Shown here: positions 17,047-27,400 of the stretch, piece by piece
Layout: each line of letters starts with the position of its first letter
Numbering within the stretch: position 1 is the first letter of the stretch
Assembly: GCF_022479115.1 (NCBI RefSeq)
Contig: NZ_CP092497.1
Location: 3,968,001 to 4,032,000, forward strand
Direction: 5' to 3'
DNA from: Amycolatopsis sp. EV170708-02-1
GTDB taxonomy: Bacteria > Actinomycetota > Actinomycetes > Mycobacteriales > Pseudonocardiaceae
Length of the DNA stretch: 64,000 bases
Made by a program: the position numbers and the translations under genes
The notes under the pieces: generated by a model
Database searches by the model: none
What the model saw: the letters and a program-made list of their open reading frames with translations, nothing else
What the model was told of the DNA's origin: nothing

Positions 17047-18284
17047 GTGTGCTCCAGGACAGCAGGCAGGGTCGTGAGACTGCGGACGTGCGAGACGGCG
17101 CGGAATTGGGGTTCCGGCGAGGCGTGATCGAGGTGAATCCCGGGAAATCGCCGAACGAAGCGGGGAATGATCTCCTGGCCTTGCTCGCGCGCGAGAGCGG
17201 CGCCGAGGCAGTTGTGCAACCCGACTCCGAATCCCAGGTGATGGTTCGGCGGCCGGTGCAGATCGAGCACGTCGGGATCGGGGAAGCGCGCTGGGTCCCG
17301 GTTGGCGGCACCCAGTACCAAATGGACCAGGTCCCCGCGATTGAGGGTGTGTCCGTTCAACGAGATGTCCTCGGCGATCAGTTGTGGAACGGCGATCTGC
17401 ACGGGGGACTCGAAGCGAAGGAGCTCTTCGGCCGCACCTGCTGCCGGACATCGGCCATCTATCAGGTCTCGCAGGTTTTGCGGATGGTTGAGCAGCGTGA
17501 ACATCGCGTTGCCCAGGTAGTAGGCGATTTTTGGGATCGCGGTGAGGAAGACCAGCGCGATGTTGACGATGAGATCTTCGTCGCTGATGCGGCTGTCGGT
17601 GTCGGCTTCGGCGATCAATTGTGACAGTTTGTCGGCCGACGGGCTGTGGCGTCGGGTGTCGACCAGGTCTGTCACGTACTCGGTGAGCCACAGCAGGTTG
17701 GCGTTGTACTTCTGGGCCGCGTTTTCCTGGTTTGGGCTGTGGCTCGGCTCGTAGATGATCGCGAGCATGCCGGGCATGACAGTGGCGATCGTGTCACGGT
17801 CGTCCGCGGCGAGGCCGAGGAATCCCATGATGGCCGCCGTCGCCATCGGAAACGCGAAGTCGCCGACCAGGTCCACCTGACGCCTGGCGTTCAGACCCTC
17901 CAGGACCTCGTCCGCGATCGCGGCGAGCTGAGGGCGGAAGGTCGTGACGCTGTCCTGCCCGAAGACGTGACTGAAGACTCTGCGCAGCCTGGTGTGCTTA
18001 GGTGGATTCGAGACAAGCATCATGGCGTTGAGAACCCTGCCCAGGTTCTCGACACTGGACTCATGGCCGTGATCGGGCCGAAGATGCCCGGTCGTGCTCA
18101 TCGGCGGGTGGATCAGCCTCGGATCGCCCATCAGGCTCGAGACCTCGGCGAAACCGGTGAGCCACCACCCTCCCAGCGACGCGTCGTGGTACACCGGGTC
18201 TTCTTCGCGAAGCCGCCGGTAAAAGGGATACGGGTTCGCGACGAACGCCGGGTCCGCCGGATTGAACAGCACGGGGGTGCGCAT
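17043..18284 (-). CDS. cytochrome P450 with atypical I helix
   Basis: A 413-residue bacterial P450. The heme loop FGVGLHNCLG contains Cys359, the K-helix ExxR is EELLR, and 'PPKHTRLRRVFSHVF' is the usual C-helix block. The I helix reads VFLTAIPKIAYYLG where most P450s have AGxET/AGxDT, so the acid-alcohol pair used in oxygen activation is missing. That may mean an unusual reaction, a peroxygenase-like mechanism, or loss of activity. I chose the ATG at 18284 because GGAAGG lies 7 bases upstream; a TTG at 18302 overlapping the previous stop is also possible. Its place between the flavoprotein-ACP-TE and FAAL genes suggests it acts on the acyl chain, perhaps while carrier-bound; this is inference. 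Confidence 0.9.
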   Translation of the reverse strand: MRTPVLFNPADPAFVANPYPFYRRLREEDPVYHDASLGGWWLTGFAEVSSLMGDPRLIHPPMSTTGHLRPDHGHESSVENLGRVLNAMMLVSNPPKHTRLRRVFSHVFGQDSVTTFRPQLAAIADEVLEGLNARRQVDLVGDFAFPMATAAIMGFLGLAADDRDTIATVMPGMLAIIYEPSHSPNQENAAQKYNANLLWLTEYVTDLVDTRRHSPSADKLSQLIAEADTDSRISDEDLIVNIALVFLTAIPKIAYYLGNAMFTLLNHPQNLRDLIDGRCPAAGAAEELLRFESPVQIAVPQLIAEDISLNGHTLNRGDLVHLVLGAANRDPARFPDPDVLDLHRPPNHHLGFGVGLHNCLGAALAREQGQEIIPRFVRRFPGIHLDHASPEPQFRAVSHVRSLTTLPAVLEHT

Positions 18285-18298
18285 GCGAAGGCCTTCCG

Positions 18299-20626
18299 TC
18301 AAGAGTGGGCCGATACGGTCGGTGCCACTCGCGCACCGAGGTACTCGTGCATGGCGTGCGCGATCTCGGTTCGTCCGGGCTCGTAGACGATCGAATAGTG
18401 GTCACCGGGCACGACTCGGACGTCCAGGTTCGCGACCGAGGGAGATTCCCAGCCGGCGAGTTGCCCGGGAAGGATCCGTGGGTGCAGCTGCTCCGCCTTC
18501 AGCAGTAATGCGGGGACGTCGAGCCGAGCTGGCCAGTAGGCGCGACACGCGTGGACGTGGGCCGACAACAGGCGGAACAATGCCTGGATGACCTCGTCGG
18601 CGGGCGTCCAGCCGCTCTCTACGAGCTGCCCGGCCAACCAGCGGCGTGCCGCGATACCCGACAGCGACGGGTCGATCGCCCCTGCCGCCGATGCCTTGTC
18701 GCGGCCGTGATGCCGCCCGTCGGCGATGAGCTGAGCCATCTCGGCGTCGGTCATCGTGAGTTGCCCGAGGTAGGAGTCCGGTAGCTCGAGGAAAGGGTCG
18801 AGCATGATCACGTTCACCTGTTCGCCTTGGTCGGTCAGCTGTCTGGCCATCTCATAGACGACCACTCCACCGGCTGAGTGACCGGCCAGGAAGTAGGGGC
18901 CATTCGGCTGCACGGAACGGATCTCGGCCACGTGATGTTCCGCGATCTCTTCGATACGGTCCAGGGGGACGCCGAGCCCGTCCAGCCCTGGCGGCAACAA
19001 CCCGTACGACGGTCCCTGCCAGGCGACACGGTCGACGAGCCCGCGCAGGTAATCGACGTACCCCACGCCGGCGCCGACCCAGAAGAACGGAGGCTGGCAC
19101 TCGGTGCCGGCTTCGCCCGGCTCGGAGAGGGGGACCAAAGAAGGCGAACGAAGCTCGGTGTATTCATGCCCCGACAAAGCCTGTGCGAGATCTTCGATGG
19201 TCTCGTGTTGGAGAAGGACGGTGTGCGGGACATAGGTGCCGAGCCGGCGCCTGAGCGCGACCGACAGTTCCATGACGGCCAGTGAGTGCAGACCGAAGTC
19301 CGCCACGGGCGCCGACGGGTCGATGTCCTTCTCCTGCGTCCCCAGCAGCGCAGCCACCTGTTCGACCAGCCACTCGCACAGGTCGTCCGCCACATCGCCG
19401 GCCGCCTGGTTCGCGACGCGGAACGATCGCTGGACGAGGTCCTGCGCGTGGGCGATTTGGCATTCGAGCGCGGCGAAGCCGGGCAAGCTGCCTGTGTGGT
19501 ACGTGTTCTGCTTGCCCTGCAGGGCATCGAGACGTTGGTAAGCGCCGCTGTTGATGCCCTCGACCGGGAAATGTGGCATGTGGCGTCCGCGGCGCAGCGC
19601 CTGCACCCCGTCGAGACGAGCCCCTAACCGCCTGACGTCGTCCCGCAGTGTGGCGATCACCTGCTCATCGTCTACTGCCGGTCCTGAATAGAGGTAACAG
19701 GAGAAGCTGTCGTGCTGTCCGCCGTCCGTGGACACCAGAACGCATCTGCCCGGTGACGGGGTCTCGTAGCGGATCACGGCCAGATCGGGGTATGGCCATC
19801 CGGTGATCGCGCATACGACCTCGACGTACTCGGTGTAGCGAACGCTGCTCGCAAGCCGTCTTTCCTCGGCCGTGGGCGCATCGAGCAGCGGGACGAACTC
19901 ATCCAGAGGCAGTGCGACGACGAGTTTGTCGACCTCGATCGTGTTCGTCGTCGTCTGGATGGTGATTCGCTCTCCGAGGCGCGCGATCCGCTCGACCTCG
20001 ACATTACAGCGCACGCACTCGAGTTCGGCCGTGATCCTGTCGCACAAGGCGTCCGTTCCACCGGCGATGGTGAAGCCGGCACCAACTGAGACCGGGGCCA
20101 GGCTCGACAGCAGTCCGTTCACCTCGAGAAACTTCACGAAATGAAGCGCCGAAGACCTTTCGTCCAAGCAGCCGTAGCCGGCCGCGATGAATTCCGTTCC
20201 GACAGTGTCGGCGAGTTCCTCCAACTCGTTGTCGGACAGCCACTCAGGCACGGGCGTCGCCAAGGCGGAGGCGGAGTGGGCGAGACCCGGTTCCGCGACT
20301 CGCGGAAACTCGAACTCGCGCACCGGGTAGTACCGCTGGCGCATCACTCGCGTCCGGCTTTGAAACGCCCCGGCCGAACCGTCGTCGAATTTGACGACGG
20401 ATAGTGGTCCGGCGTCCTGAGTGGACAGTGAAAGGCGAGCGGCAAGCTGAGCCACCCGGCTTGACTGTAGGCCGAAACGCCACGGCCAGAACGTTCCCCT
20501 GTCGCCGACGGACGATCCGCCCTCCAGCACGATCACCGTATGCCCGGCGGCTTCGAGTTCGCTCGCCGTGACCAGGCCTGCCGTGTTCGCGCCCAGTACG
20601 CACACCCGCTGCGCTTCGACTTCCAC
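18299..20626 (-). CDS. flavoprotein-ACP-thioesterase fusion
   Basis: A 775-residue three-part protein. Residues 1-420 are a Rossmann-type FAD oxidoreductase resembling amine-oxidase/protoporphyrinogen-oxidase proteins: 'VCVLGANTAGLVTASELEAA' (the glycine motif is GANTAG), 'FTIAGGTDALCDRI', and 'YHTGSLPGFAALECQIAHA' near the C-terminal FAD site. Residues about 430-505 are a carrier domain with FGLHSLAVMELS, phosphopantetheine site Ser448. Residues about 525-765 are an alpha/beta thioesterase with AGHSAGG (Ser584) and GDHYS (His743). I chose the GTG at 20626 because GGAGGAAGG precedes it; the frame further upstream overlaps the esterase. FAAL could load the ACP, the flavin domain could oxidise the bound chain, and the thioesterase could release it. 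The flavoenzyme's reaction is not predictable from sequence. Confidence 0.85.
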   Translation of the reverse strand: MEVEAQRVCVLGANTAGLVTASELEAAGHTVIVLEGGSSVGDRGTFWPWRFGLQSSRVAQLAARLSLSTQDAGPLSVVKFDDGSAGAFQSRTRVMRQRYYPVREFEFPRVAEPGLAHSASALATPVPEWLSDNELEELADTVGTEFIAAGYGCLDERSSALHFVKFLEVNGLLSSLAPVSVGAGFTIAGGTDALCDRITAELECVRCNVEVERIARLGERITIQTTTNTIEVDKLVVALPLDEFVPLLDAPTAEERRLASSVRYTEYVEVVCAITGWPYPDLAVIRYETPSPGRCVLVSTDGGQHDSFSCYLYSGPAVDDEQVIATLRDDVRRLGARLDGVQALRRGRHMPHFPVEGINSGAYQRLDALQGKQNTYHTGSLPGFAALECQIAHAQDLVQRSFRVANQAAGDVADDLCEWLVEQVAALLGTQEKDIDPSAPVADFGLHSLAVMELSVALRRRLGTYVPHTVLLQHETIEDLAQALSGHEYTELRSPSLVPLSEPGEAGTECQPPFFWVGAGVGYVDYLRGLVDRVAWQGPSYGLLPPGLDGLGVPLDRIEEIAEHHVAEIRSVQPNGPYFLAGHSAGGVVVYEMARQLTDQGEQVNVIMLDPFLELPDSYLGQLTMTDAEMAQLIADGRHHGRDKASAAGAIDPSLSGIAARRWLAGQLVESGWTPADEVIQALFRLLSAHVHACRAYWPARLDVPALLLKAEQLHPRILPGQLAGWESPSVANLDVRVVPGDHYSIVYEPGRTEIAHAMHEYLGARVAPTVSAHS

Positions 20627-20657
20627 GCCTTCCTCCGATCTCCGGTCCTGACGGGGG

Positions 20658-22238
20658 TTACCGGAACGACGCCCAGAAACCGCAGTGATGTTCGGCGGCG
20701 AGGTCGACCAGGCGGATCCCACCGTCGCCAGGGGCCAGAGACAGTGTTCGCGAACCTGCGAATCTCGGCCACAGGGGGACGTCGGGGCCGTTCGGGTTGC
20801 CGGTCTCGGCGAAGCGGGTCCAGTAGTCGATCATTCGATCGGCAAGGCGGCGCTGGTCCGGGGTGAGCTGCTCGGTGAAGCCAGCCCGATCGAACACATA
20901 GGCCAGTTCCGAGGAGTGGTAGGCGCCCGAGGGAAGGTCCGCTGGGAAGGGGAAGAAGCCGCGAGGAGCCTGGGAGTCGGCGAACTCGTAGGTGTAGACA
21001 GACGTATGCCTGGCGAGCAAGCGGTCGTCAGTCAGTTGCGTGCACGACCATACCCGGTCGGTCGCCATGGTCGACCACGCCAACGCCGGGGAACCGTATG
21101 TGCTGGACAGGTATCGCGTCGCCACCTGGGAGGCTTGCTCGCCGAAGCCGTCGTCGAGCATGCTCCGGTATTGCTCCTCGGTGAAGGGCTGAGGAGCGAA
21201 CGCCGCGCTCAGCCTGCTTTCGTCGCGGTTGCTGCCCCAGATCACCGGTACGCGGTGGAATCGGCCTTGCCGTAACATCTCTGCCGGATTTTCGGGCAGG
21301 ACCCTGGTGCCGAAGGCGACAGCGGTCAGCCCGGCGGTTTCCGGGTCCTTCGCGAGATCCGCGGCGGGGATGCGGCGCAGGCATTCCGCGGCTGTCGCCG
21401 GTTCGGCGCAACCGAACCTGCCGGCGAATGCCAGTCCGCTGGCCTTGGCTTGTGTCAGCGGCAGCCACGGTGCACTGGCAGAGCCCCCGTAGACGATTCC
21501 GTGCGCCGGCCACGTGGTCGCGCATGAGCCGCTCTGCGCGATCGCGCGCTGGAACAGCCCCCGGGCGGCGGGCGCGGTCAGCTGGGCGCACACGTCGAAC
21601 GCGCCGCCGGATTCGCCGAACAACGTCACGTTGCCAGGGTCGCCGCCGAAAGCCACCGCGTTGCGTCGCACCCAGCGCAATGCCGCTTGCTGGTCCTCCA
21701 GCCCGAAGTTCCCGGAATCACTCAACGCCGGATGTGCGAGGAACCCGAAGACGCCAAGACGGAAGTTGGTGGTGACCACGACGACATCTCCCCTGATGGC
21801 GAGCCGCGCGGCACCGTAGTCCGCCGCGGTTCCGTAGCTGTTGCCGCCGCCGTGCAGCCAGAGCATCACCGGCTTCAGCCGTCCGTGGCCGGCCGAAGCC
21901 GGTGTAGTGACGTTGAGGTAGAGACAGTCCTCATCGGTAGGCCGTGGGTCCCCACTGAACGCCTGTGCGCACAGGTTCCCGGGTTTCGTGGCGTCCCGGG
22001 GTTCCGACCATCGTCGCGGGGGTTGCGGAGACCGCCACCGGAGTTCGCCTGTCGGCGGTGCGGCGAACGGAACTCCTTGGAAAGTCCGGTGGCTGGAGGT
22101 CACTGTGCCGCGTACCGGGCCGGAATCGGTCCGCACCACCGCGTCAGCACCATTCTCGGCGGCCTGGGCCGGCCCTGACGATGCGACAAGTGTGCTCGCG
22201 ACAATGACCGCCAATACCCGCATGCTGCACTTCTTCAT
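20658..22238 (-). CDS. secreted type-B carboxylesterase
   Basis: A 526-residue protein with a signal peptide (MKKCSMRVLAVIVASTLVASS, cleavage near AQA-A, residue 27), followed by a full carboxylesterase/lipase type-B fold. Hallmarks are 'FQGVPFAAPPTGELRW', 'EDCLYLNV', the nucleophile elbow VTLFGESGGAFDV, and the late His in 'GAYHSSELAYVF'. It is the first gene of the leftward operon, 31 bases ahead of the flavoprotein fusion. Extracellular hydrolysis of an ester is expected, for example release or detoxification of a secreted lipid; whether it belongs to the pathway is inference from position. The internal ATG at 22223 is an alternative start. Confidence 0.88.
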   Translation of the reverse strand: MKKCSMRVLAVIVASTLVASSGPAQAAENGADAVVRTDSGPVRGTVTSSHRTFQGVPFAAPPTGELRWRSPQPPRRWSEPRDATKPGNLCAQAFSGDPRPTDEDCLYLNVTTPASAGHGRLKPVMLWLHGGGNSYGTAADYGAARLAIRGDVVVVTTNFRLGVFGFLAHPALSDSGNFGLEDQQAALRWVRRNAVAFGGDPGNVTLFGESGGAFDVCAQLTAPAARGLFQRAIAQSGSCATTWPAHGIVYGGSASAPWLPLTQAKASGLAFAGRFGCAEPATAAECLRRIPAADLAKDPETAGLTAVAFGTRVLPENPAEMLRQGRFHRVPVIWGSNRDESRLSAAFAPQPFTEEQYRSMLDDGFGEQASQVATRYLSSTYGSPALAWSTMATDRVWSCTQLTDDRLLARHTSVYTYEFADSQAPRGFFPFPADLPSGAYHSSELAYVFDRAGFTEQLTPDQRRLADRMIDYWTRFAETGNPNGPDVPLWPRFAGSRTLSLAPGDGGIRLVDLAAEHHCGFWASFR

Positions 22239-22780
22239 CGTGAGTCTCGATTCCGCGTGGACAGTCGGATTCAGACGGGAGAAGTCTCACAAACACTCCT
22301 GCCGCCGAAAGACGCTATTTCGTGCTCGGGTGAACGTGCTATTCGCGGCCGTGCAAGCCAACGGTGGAGATTGGCGAATTTGAGGATGAACAGCACTACA
22401 AGATACCCGTGATCTGAATGGGGTAAGGCAGGGTTCCCTTTTGTTCGGGGCACTCTGCCCGTTTGTACCTCGTGGCACGTTCGAGGCTTGTCCGGCCCGG
22501 CGGATTGTGCAGCTCTCTGAAGGGTGTCGACCTGGTCGGTCCTGAAGGTGTGGGCCCCGTTCTGCGCAAGCCTGGACTGCTCGGCCGGGTGCGTTGGGGC
22601 AGTGCCGGCGAACTTTTCGGGCAGTCATGAGTGGCTTCTCCTCACGAGTTCAAGCCCCTGCGTAACCTGACTCGCCGGATCTGGACCAACGAATTTTGTT
22701 CGCGCATGTGGTTTCCGGCACTTAATTTCGTTCTCGATTTATATCGGCGGCCTTGAGGGGCGCAGGGGTCGGAGGTAACG
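22239..22780. promoter_or_regulatory. divergent promoter region of the lipid cluster
   Basis: This 542-base region separates the leftward esterase operon from the rightward pfa operon and must hold both promoters; it is lower in GC at both ends. At 22444-22472 it carries TTCGGG, GGCA, and the 17-base stretch TGCCCGTTTGTACCTCG, which matches 15 of 17 bases at 48555-48571 upstream of the PrnB operon. A second local copy of the left part, GAACTTTTCGGGCAG, lies at 22610-22624. No confident -35/-10 pair could be assigned. Confidence 0.5.
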
Positions 22781-24433
22781 GTGATCGGAACGGTCAACGG
22801 CCCGAGTGCCGCTGCGCTGCCGAACTCGTCCTTCTTTTCGTCGATCGGTACCTGGGAGCCCGGCGATCAGCCGCCGGCGTTCGGCTCGGCCGCGCTGACC
22901 CTCGCGCTCGGGCGAGTACGTGAACCGGTACACGTCCTCGCGGACAGGGTGAACAGCCGGATCGGGGTCGGCTTCGGTGGGGTGGTCTCCGGGGTCGACG
23001 CCTCTGGTTACGGCCTGCTCGGCACGTTGCCGCCGCTGTACCCGGAGTGGCTCGGTGATCGCTCGTTCGGCGAGGCGCATGGTGTGCGGTTCCCGTATGT
23101 GGCGGGGGAGATGGCGAACGGGATCGCGACGTCACGGCTGGTCATCGCGATGGCGCGGGCGGAAATGCTGGCCTTCTTCGGTGCCGCGGGATTGGCGCTG
23201 TCCCGGGTTGAGCAGGCTGTGAACGAGCTGTCGGCAGCACTCGGCGATCGCCCCAACTGGGGAGTCAATCTCATTCATTCGCCTGCCGAGCCCGCGCTGG
23301 AGACGAAGGTCGCCGACCTGCTGATCCGAAGCGGGGTGCCGCATGTGTCGGCGTCGGCCTTCATGCGGCTCACGCCCGCTGTGGTCAGGTGCGCGGTGGC
23401 GGGATTGCGTGTGGACGAGGCAGGTCGAGTCGTACGAGCCAGGCACCTATTCGCGAAGGTGTCCAGAGCCGAGGTGGCGGGGCAGTTCATGTCACCCGCG
23501 CCGGCGGAACTGCTTCGTGCGCTGGTCGAACGAGGTGAGCTGACCGAAGAGGAGGAGCGGCTGGCCTGCCGTGTCCCGGTCGCCGAAGATGTGACGGTCG
23601 AGGCCGACAGCGGCGGGCATACCGACAACCGCCCCTTGGTGTCCTTGCTTCCGGTGATCTTGGCGCAGCGAGATCAGCTCAGTCTGCGCTACGGCTACGC
23701 CCGGCCTATCCGTGTCGGCGCCGGTGGGGGGCTCGGGACACCCGCCGGGGTGGCTGCGGCATTCGGGCTGGGCGCGGCCTATGTGGTCACTGGCTCGGTG
23801 AACCAGGCAACGACGGAAGCCGGAATCTCCGACGACGCGAAGGCGATGCTGGCTCGCGCGGGTGTGGCGGACACGGTCATGGCGCCGGCCGCGGACATGT
23901 TCGAAATGGGGGTGAAACTGCAGGTCCTCCAACAGGGCACCATGTTCGCGAGCCGCGCCGCGCGACTGTACGAGCTGTATCGGACCTACGAGAGCCTGGA
24001 GGACATTCCGGCCGCCTTGCGAGACAAGCTTGAGCGCCAGGTTCTGCGACTGCCCCTCGCTGATGTCTGGGCGCAGACCGCCGCGTTCTGGGCCGACCGC
24101 GATCCGGGCGAACTGGCTCGCGCCCAACGGGAACCGAAGCATCGAATGGCCCTGGTGTTCCGGTGGTACCTGGGGAAGTCCAGTCGCTGGGCTATCGACG
24201 GCGATGTCGACAGACGTACTGACTACCAGATCTGGTGCGGGCCCGCGATGGGTGCGTTCAACGGCTGGGTGGCGGGGTCGTTCCTCGCCGAACCCGCTGC
24301 GCGGTCGGTCGTCCAGATCGCCCGCAACCTACTCGAAGGCGCGACAGTGCTCAGCCGTGCGCAACAGCTGCGGACCTACGGAGTGGCACTTCCGCCCGAG
24401 TCCTTCCGGTTCACCCCTCGACGGCTGAGTTGA
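22781..24433 (+). CDS. pfaD: PfaD/Pfa1-type enoyl reductase of a PUFA synthase
   Basis: A 550-residue flavin-dependent trans-acting enoyl reductase of the 2-nitropropane dioxygenase (FMN) superfamily. PfaD hallmarks are abundant: 'LGTLPPLYPEWLGDRSFGEA', 'FPYVAGEMANGIA', 'GVNLIHSPAEPALE', 'VGAGGGLGTPAGVAAAFGLG', 'AADMFEMGVKLQVLQQGTMF', and the C-terminal signature 'RWYLGKSSRWAI' then 'DYQIWCGPAMGAFNGWV'. It reduces the double bond in selected cycles of PUFA-type chain building. The GTG start has GGAGG at good spacing. Its stop lies just before the KS-MAT gene, so the two are cotranscribed. Assignment is from recalled family motifs and is very secure. Confidence 0.95.
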   Translation: MIGTVNGPSAAALPNSSFFSSIGTWEPGDQPPAFGSAALTLALGRVREPVHVLADRVNSRIGVGFGGVVSGVDASGYGLLGTLPPLYPEWLGDRSFGEAHGVRFPYVAGEMANGIATSRLVIAMARAEMLAFFGAAGLALSRVEQAVNELSAALGDRPNWGVNLIHSPAEPALETKVADLLIRSGVPHVSASAFMRLTPAVVRCAVAGLRVDEAGRVVRARHLFAKVSRAEVAGQFMSPAPAELLRALVERGELTEEEERLACRVPVAEDVTVEADSGGHTDNRPLVSLLPVILAQRDQLSLRYGYARPIRVGAGGGLGTPAGVAAAFGLGAAYVVTGSVNQATTEAGISDDAKAMLARAGVADTVMAPAADMFEMGVKLQVLQQGTMFASRAARLYELYRTYESLEDIPAALRDKLERQVLRLPLADVWAQTAAFWADRDPGELARAQREPKHRMALVFRWYLGKSSRWAIDGDVDRRTDYQIWCGPAMGAFNGWVAGSFLAEPAARSVVQIARNLLEGATVLSRAQQLRTYGVALPPESFRFTPRRLS

Positions 24434-24448
24434 TTGAGGATGGAACAC

Positions 24449-27400
24449 ATGCCGGCTCTTCGCTCAAGGCCGCTCTCCGTCGCTATCGTCGGAGCGAGCG
24501 CGATTCTTCCCGGATCCACCGATGTCAGCGGGTTCTGGCGGAATGTGCTGGAAGGACGTGATCTGGTCACCGAGGTGCCACCGACGCACTGGCTCGTCTC
24601 GGACTACTACGACCCGGATCCCGCGGCGCCGGACAGGACCCACGCTCGGCGCGGTGCGTTTCTGGACCCGATCGAGTTCGACCCACTGGCCTTCGGTATA
24701 CCGCCGAACACGTTGCCTGCCACCGACACCACTCAGTTGCTCGGGCTGCTCGCCGCCGAGCACGTGCTGCGTGACGCGCTCGGCGAGGACCTCACGAGCC
24801 TGGACCGGAGCAAGGTCAGTGTGGTCCTGGGTACGTCGGCGTTGGAGTTGCTGACCACGATGTCACAACGGCTGCAGCGGCCGGTGTGGCTGAAGGCACT
24901 GCGCGAGTCGGGTGTGGCGGAGGACCAGGCGCAGGCCATCTGCGACCGTATCGCCGAGCACTACGTGCCTTGGCAGGAGGCGACCTTCCCTGGGCTGCTG
25001 AGCAACGTGGTGGCCGGGCGCATCGCCAACCGGTTCGATCTGGGTGGTGCGAACTACACCACCGATGCCGCCTGCGCGAGCTCGCTGGCCGCGATCGCCA
25101 CCGCGGTGAACGAGCTGTCCTGCGGCCAGTCCGATCTGGTGATCACCGGCGGTGTGGACACCCTCAACGACATCACCATGTACATGTGTTTCTCGAAAAC
25201 ACAGGCGTTGTCCCCGCAAGGGGACTGCCGCCCGTTCTCCGACCAGGCCGACGGCACGATCCTGGGTGAAGGCGTGGTGATGTTCGCGCTCAAGCGGCTT
25301 GCCGACGCCGAACGTGACGGCGACCGGGTTTACGCGGTCATCAGAGGTATCGGTGCGTCGTCCGACGGTCGTGGCACCGCCATTTACGCGCCGCTGCCAC
25401 GAGGGCAGGCGAGCGCGTTGCGCCGTGCCTACCAGGCGGCCGGGTACGGGCCGGAAACGGTCGAGCTGGTGGAAGCGCACGGCACCGGAACCAAAGCGGG
25501 CGACGCCGCGGAGTTCAGCGCGCTCCATGAGGTATTCACCGCGACCGGCCGGGAGGACGCCGGCTGGTGCGCCCTAGGGTCGGTGAAGTCCCAAATCGGT
25601 CATACGAAGTCCGCCGCCGGTGCGGCCGGCCTGCTCAAAGCGACGCTCGCCTTGCATCACAAGACGTTGCCACCGACGATCAAGGTGGACCGGCCGAATC
25701 CCGGTCTCGACCTCGACGCCGGACCGTTGTACGTGAACACCTGTTCCCGGCCGTGGGTTCGCGGCTCCGATCACCCTCGTCGCGCCTCGGTGTCCAGCTT
25801 CGGGTTCGGCGGCAGCAACTTCCACCTCACACTGGAGGAGTATCTCCCTCAGCCGGACTCGTCTGCTCAGCCACAATGGCTGGCCCGCGCCGTTCCGACC
25901 GAGCTGGTGCTGCTCAGCGCGGCCAGTCCGGCCGAGTTGGTCGCACAAGCGCGGGACGTGCTGTCGGATGACAGTCCACTTGCCACGGTCGCGCGCAGGT
26001 CCCAGCTCACTTTCCGCGCCGATGACGCCGCACGCCTGGCGGTCGTCGCCGTCGATCGCGGAGATCTGGCCGGCAAACTCGGACAAGCGATCGACCGGAT
26101 CGGGCAAAGGCCGACGGAACCGGTGACCTCGCCGACCGGACTTTACTACGCCGCAGGCGTAGCTGAGAGCTGGCGGATCGCGTTCCTATTTCCCGGACAG
26201 GGCAGCCAGTACGTCGGTATGGGAGCCGAGCTTGCGATGCATTTCCCGGCCGCGCAGTCGGCATGGGATCACCATTCGTCCCTGCGCATCGGAGACCGGC
26301 CGCTGCACCAGGTCGTTTTTCCAGTTCCTGTGTTCACCGACGGTGATCGGAAAGAGCAGCAGACACGGCTGACCGCCACCGAGTGGGCACAGCCGGCGTT
26401 GGCGGCACAGAGTCTGGCAATGCTCGGTGTGCTGAGCGTCTCTGGTGTCACTCCTGACGTCGTCGCCGGACACAGCTTCGGCGAGCTGATCGCGCTGCAT
26501 GCCGCCGGTGCGTTCGACGCCGATACGCTGATGCGGTTGGCGAGGAAACGCGGTGAGCTGATGCGGGACGCCTCGGCCACACGGGGCGCGATGTTAGCGG
26601 TCTCGGCCTCGCGTAGCCGGCTCGAAGAGATCATCGGTGATTGGAGCGAGCTGTGGCTGGCCAACCACAACGCGCCGGATCAGGTAGTCATCGCGGGCAC
26701 GCTCGACGCGGTGAACGTGGCGGCGGACAAACTGGCCGCCGAAAGAATAACCGTACGCCTGCTCGACACCGCGACCGCGTTCCACACACCCTTGGTCGCG
26801 CCGGCCACCGAGCCACTGCAACGGTTCTTGGACGAGGCCGACGTCCGAACGCCCACTCTTCCCGTCTACTCCAACACCGACACCACGCCCTATCCGGCTG
26901 AACCTGACGCGGTACGGGCCAGACTGGCCGGGCAACTGGCGAAGCCGGTTCGGTTCGCAGAACAGATCGAGACGATGTACCGCGACGGTGCGCGGATCTT
27001 CGTCGAGGTCGGCGCGGACGCGAAGCTCACCAATCTGGTCGGACGGATCATCGGCGACCGCGAGCACGTCGCGGTCGGGCTGGACAGCAAAGGCAGGCAT
27101 GGCGTCACCAGCCTTCAGCACGCCTTCGGCAGGCTGAGCGTGGCCGGTGTGCCGATCAGCTTCTCGCCGTTATGGGAGCCTTACGCGGCCCCGGCCGAGG
27201 CGTCCGCACGGCGTGGGACACCGGTGGAAATCCTCGGTACCAACTTCGGGAAAATGTATCCCCCAGCCGACGAGGCCGAGCTCCCGGAGCCGAATCCGCC
27301 GCAGTCATTGTCGGAGGCCCTGCCGGTCGGCGGTGTATCGCCGAGCACCGTACGGCCGGAGGAGATCGAGTATCCCGGTAGCGAGTTGCTCGGTGTGGTC

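Noticed and set aside
17047..17691. N-terminal extension of the FAAL frame up to 17691
   Set aside because: It is an Arg/Pro-rich shadow of the P450 gene in another frame; the ATGA overlap at 17043-17046 gives the natural start.
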